Positions 15,624 through 15,809 of a DNA stretch of 15,809 bases are shown here, piece after piece. The stretch is from Burkholderiales bacterium. Its GTDB lineage: Bacteria > Pseudomonadota > Gammaproteobacteria > Burkholderiales > Chitinimonadaceae. The stretch's first letter is position 1; each line of letters begins with the position of its first letter. The position numbers and the translations under genes are program-made. The notes beneath the pieces are model-generated. The model was not told the DNA's origin, searched no databases, and saw nothing but the letters and a program-made list of their open reading frames with translations. The stretch lies in NCBI GenBank assembly GCA_019234745.1, contig JAFAKZ010000524.1, forward strand, positions 1 to 15,809, written 5' to 3'.

Positions 15624-15656
15624 AAAATTGTGTGCAATTTAATTGCGCAATATAGT
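15624..15656 (+). promoter_or_regulatory. Promoter and OhrR-like operator of the Ohr gene
   Basis: A -10 TATAGT (15651-15656) lies 17 bases after a weak -35 TTGTGT (15628-15633). The spacer and -10 are covered by overlapping palindromes: AAATTG-N4-CAATTT (15625-15640), GCAATT-T-AATTGC (15634-15646) and ATTGCGCAAT (15642-15651). AATTG/CAATT half-sites are characteristic of OhrR, the MarR-type repressor that controls ohr genes. No ohrR gene is in the window. Confidence 0.55.
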
Positions 15657-15701
15657 TCGCTCATCAGCAAGCACAACCAACCCAACGCAAGGAGCCGAAC
15701 C

Positions 15702-15809
15702 ATGTCTGTCAATGTTCTCTACACCGCCCACGCCACCGCTGTCGGCGGCCGCGAAGGTCATATCGAATCCAGCGACGGCAACCTGAAGGCCGCACTGGCC
15801 CTGCCGCGT
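15702..15809 (+). CDS. Organic hydroperoxide resistance protein Ohr (partial, 5' end)
   Basis: Only the first 36 residues are present; the gene runs off the window. The start MSVNVLYTAHATAVGGREG followed by SSDGNL and LALP is the N-terminal pattern of the Ohr branch of the Ohr/OsmC family, thiol peroxidases that reduce organic and lipid hydroperoxides in the cytoplasm. The two catalytic cysteines lie further on and cannot be checked. The ATG is preceded by AAGGAG (15689-15694). The OhrR-like operator upstream supports the Ohr assignment over OsmC. Confidence 0.85.
   Translation, partial: MSVNVLYTAHATAVGGREGHIESSDGNLKAALALPR

Overview
The window looks like chromosomal DNA of a GC-rich betaproteobacterium, most likely Burkholderiales and probably the Oxalobacteraceae (Massilia/Duganella/Janthinobacterium type). 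This rests on the ftsZ-lpxC cell-envelope cluster end, the FtsZ tail DIPAFLRKQAD, and the general protein signatures. The genus is an inference. No phage, plasmid, CRISPR, tRNA or rRNA signal is visible, and base composition looks even throughout.

Layout. (1) 37-2276: ftsZ and lpxC on the + strand, the end of a division and cell-wall (dcw) cluster. Their 140-base spacer holds two hairpins. (2) 2277-2645: a non-coding stretch with an inverted repeat element built of 7-base GTGAAAC-like units. (3) 2646-5570: a soluble PAS-PAS-PAS-GAF-GGDEF-EAL protein on the + strand with complete active-site motifs for making and breaking cyclic di-GMP. (4) 13883-5540 on the - strand: a tightly coupled recC-recB-recD operon for the RecBCD double-strand-break repair helicase/nuclease. 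recD converges on the GGDEF-EAL gene, and the two coding ends overlap by 31 bases inside a perfect 19-bp-stem palindrome. (5) 13884-14149: a divergent control region with a 17-bp palindrome, an FNR/ANR-type box, a sigma70-like promoter and another palindrome. (6) 14150-14713: an exported chalcone-isomerase-fold protein, closed by a strong bidirectional hairpin. (7) 14810-15448 on the - strand: a RibD-C/dihydrofolate-reductase-like reductase with a perfect ribosome-binding site. Upstream lie three 12-bp direct repeats spaced 22 and 21 bp. (8) 15702 to the window end: the start of an Ohr/OsmC peroxiredoxin gene behind an OhrR-like palindromic promoter.

The genes fall into separate units: envelope and division; second-messenger signalling; DNA repair; and small stress or redox functions. 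No new multi-gene system is evident. The most interesting signals are in the spacers: the triple direct repeat at 15518-15572, the FNR box at 14019-14032, the palindrome that encodes the tails of two convergent genes (5551-5598), and the heptad repeat element (2282-2374).
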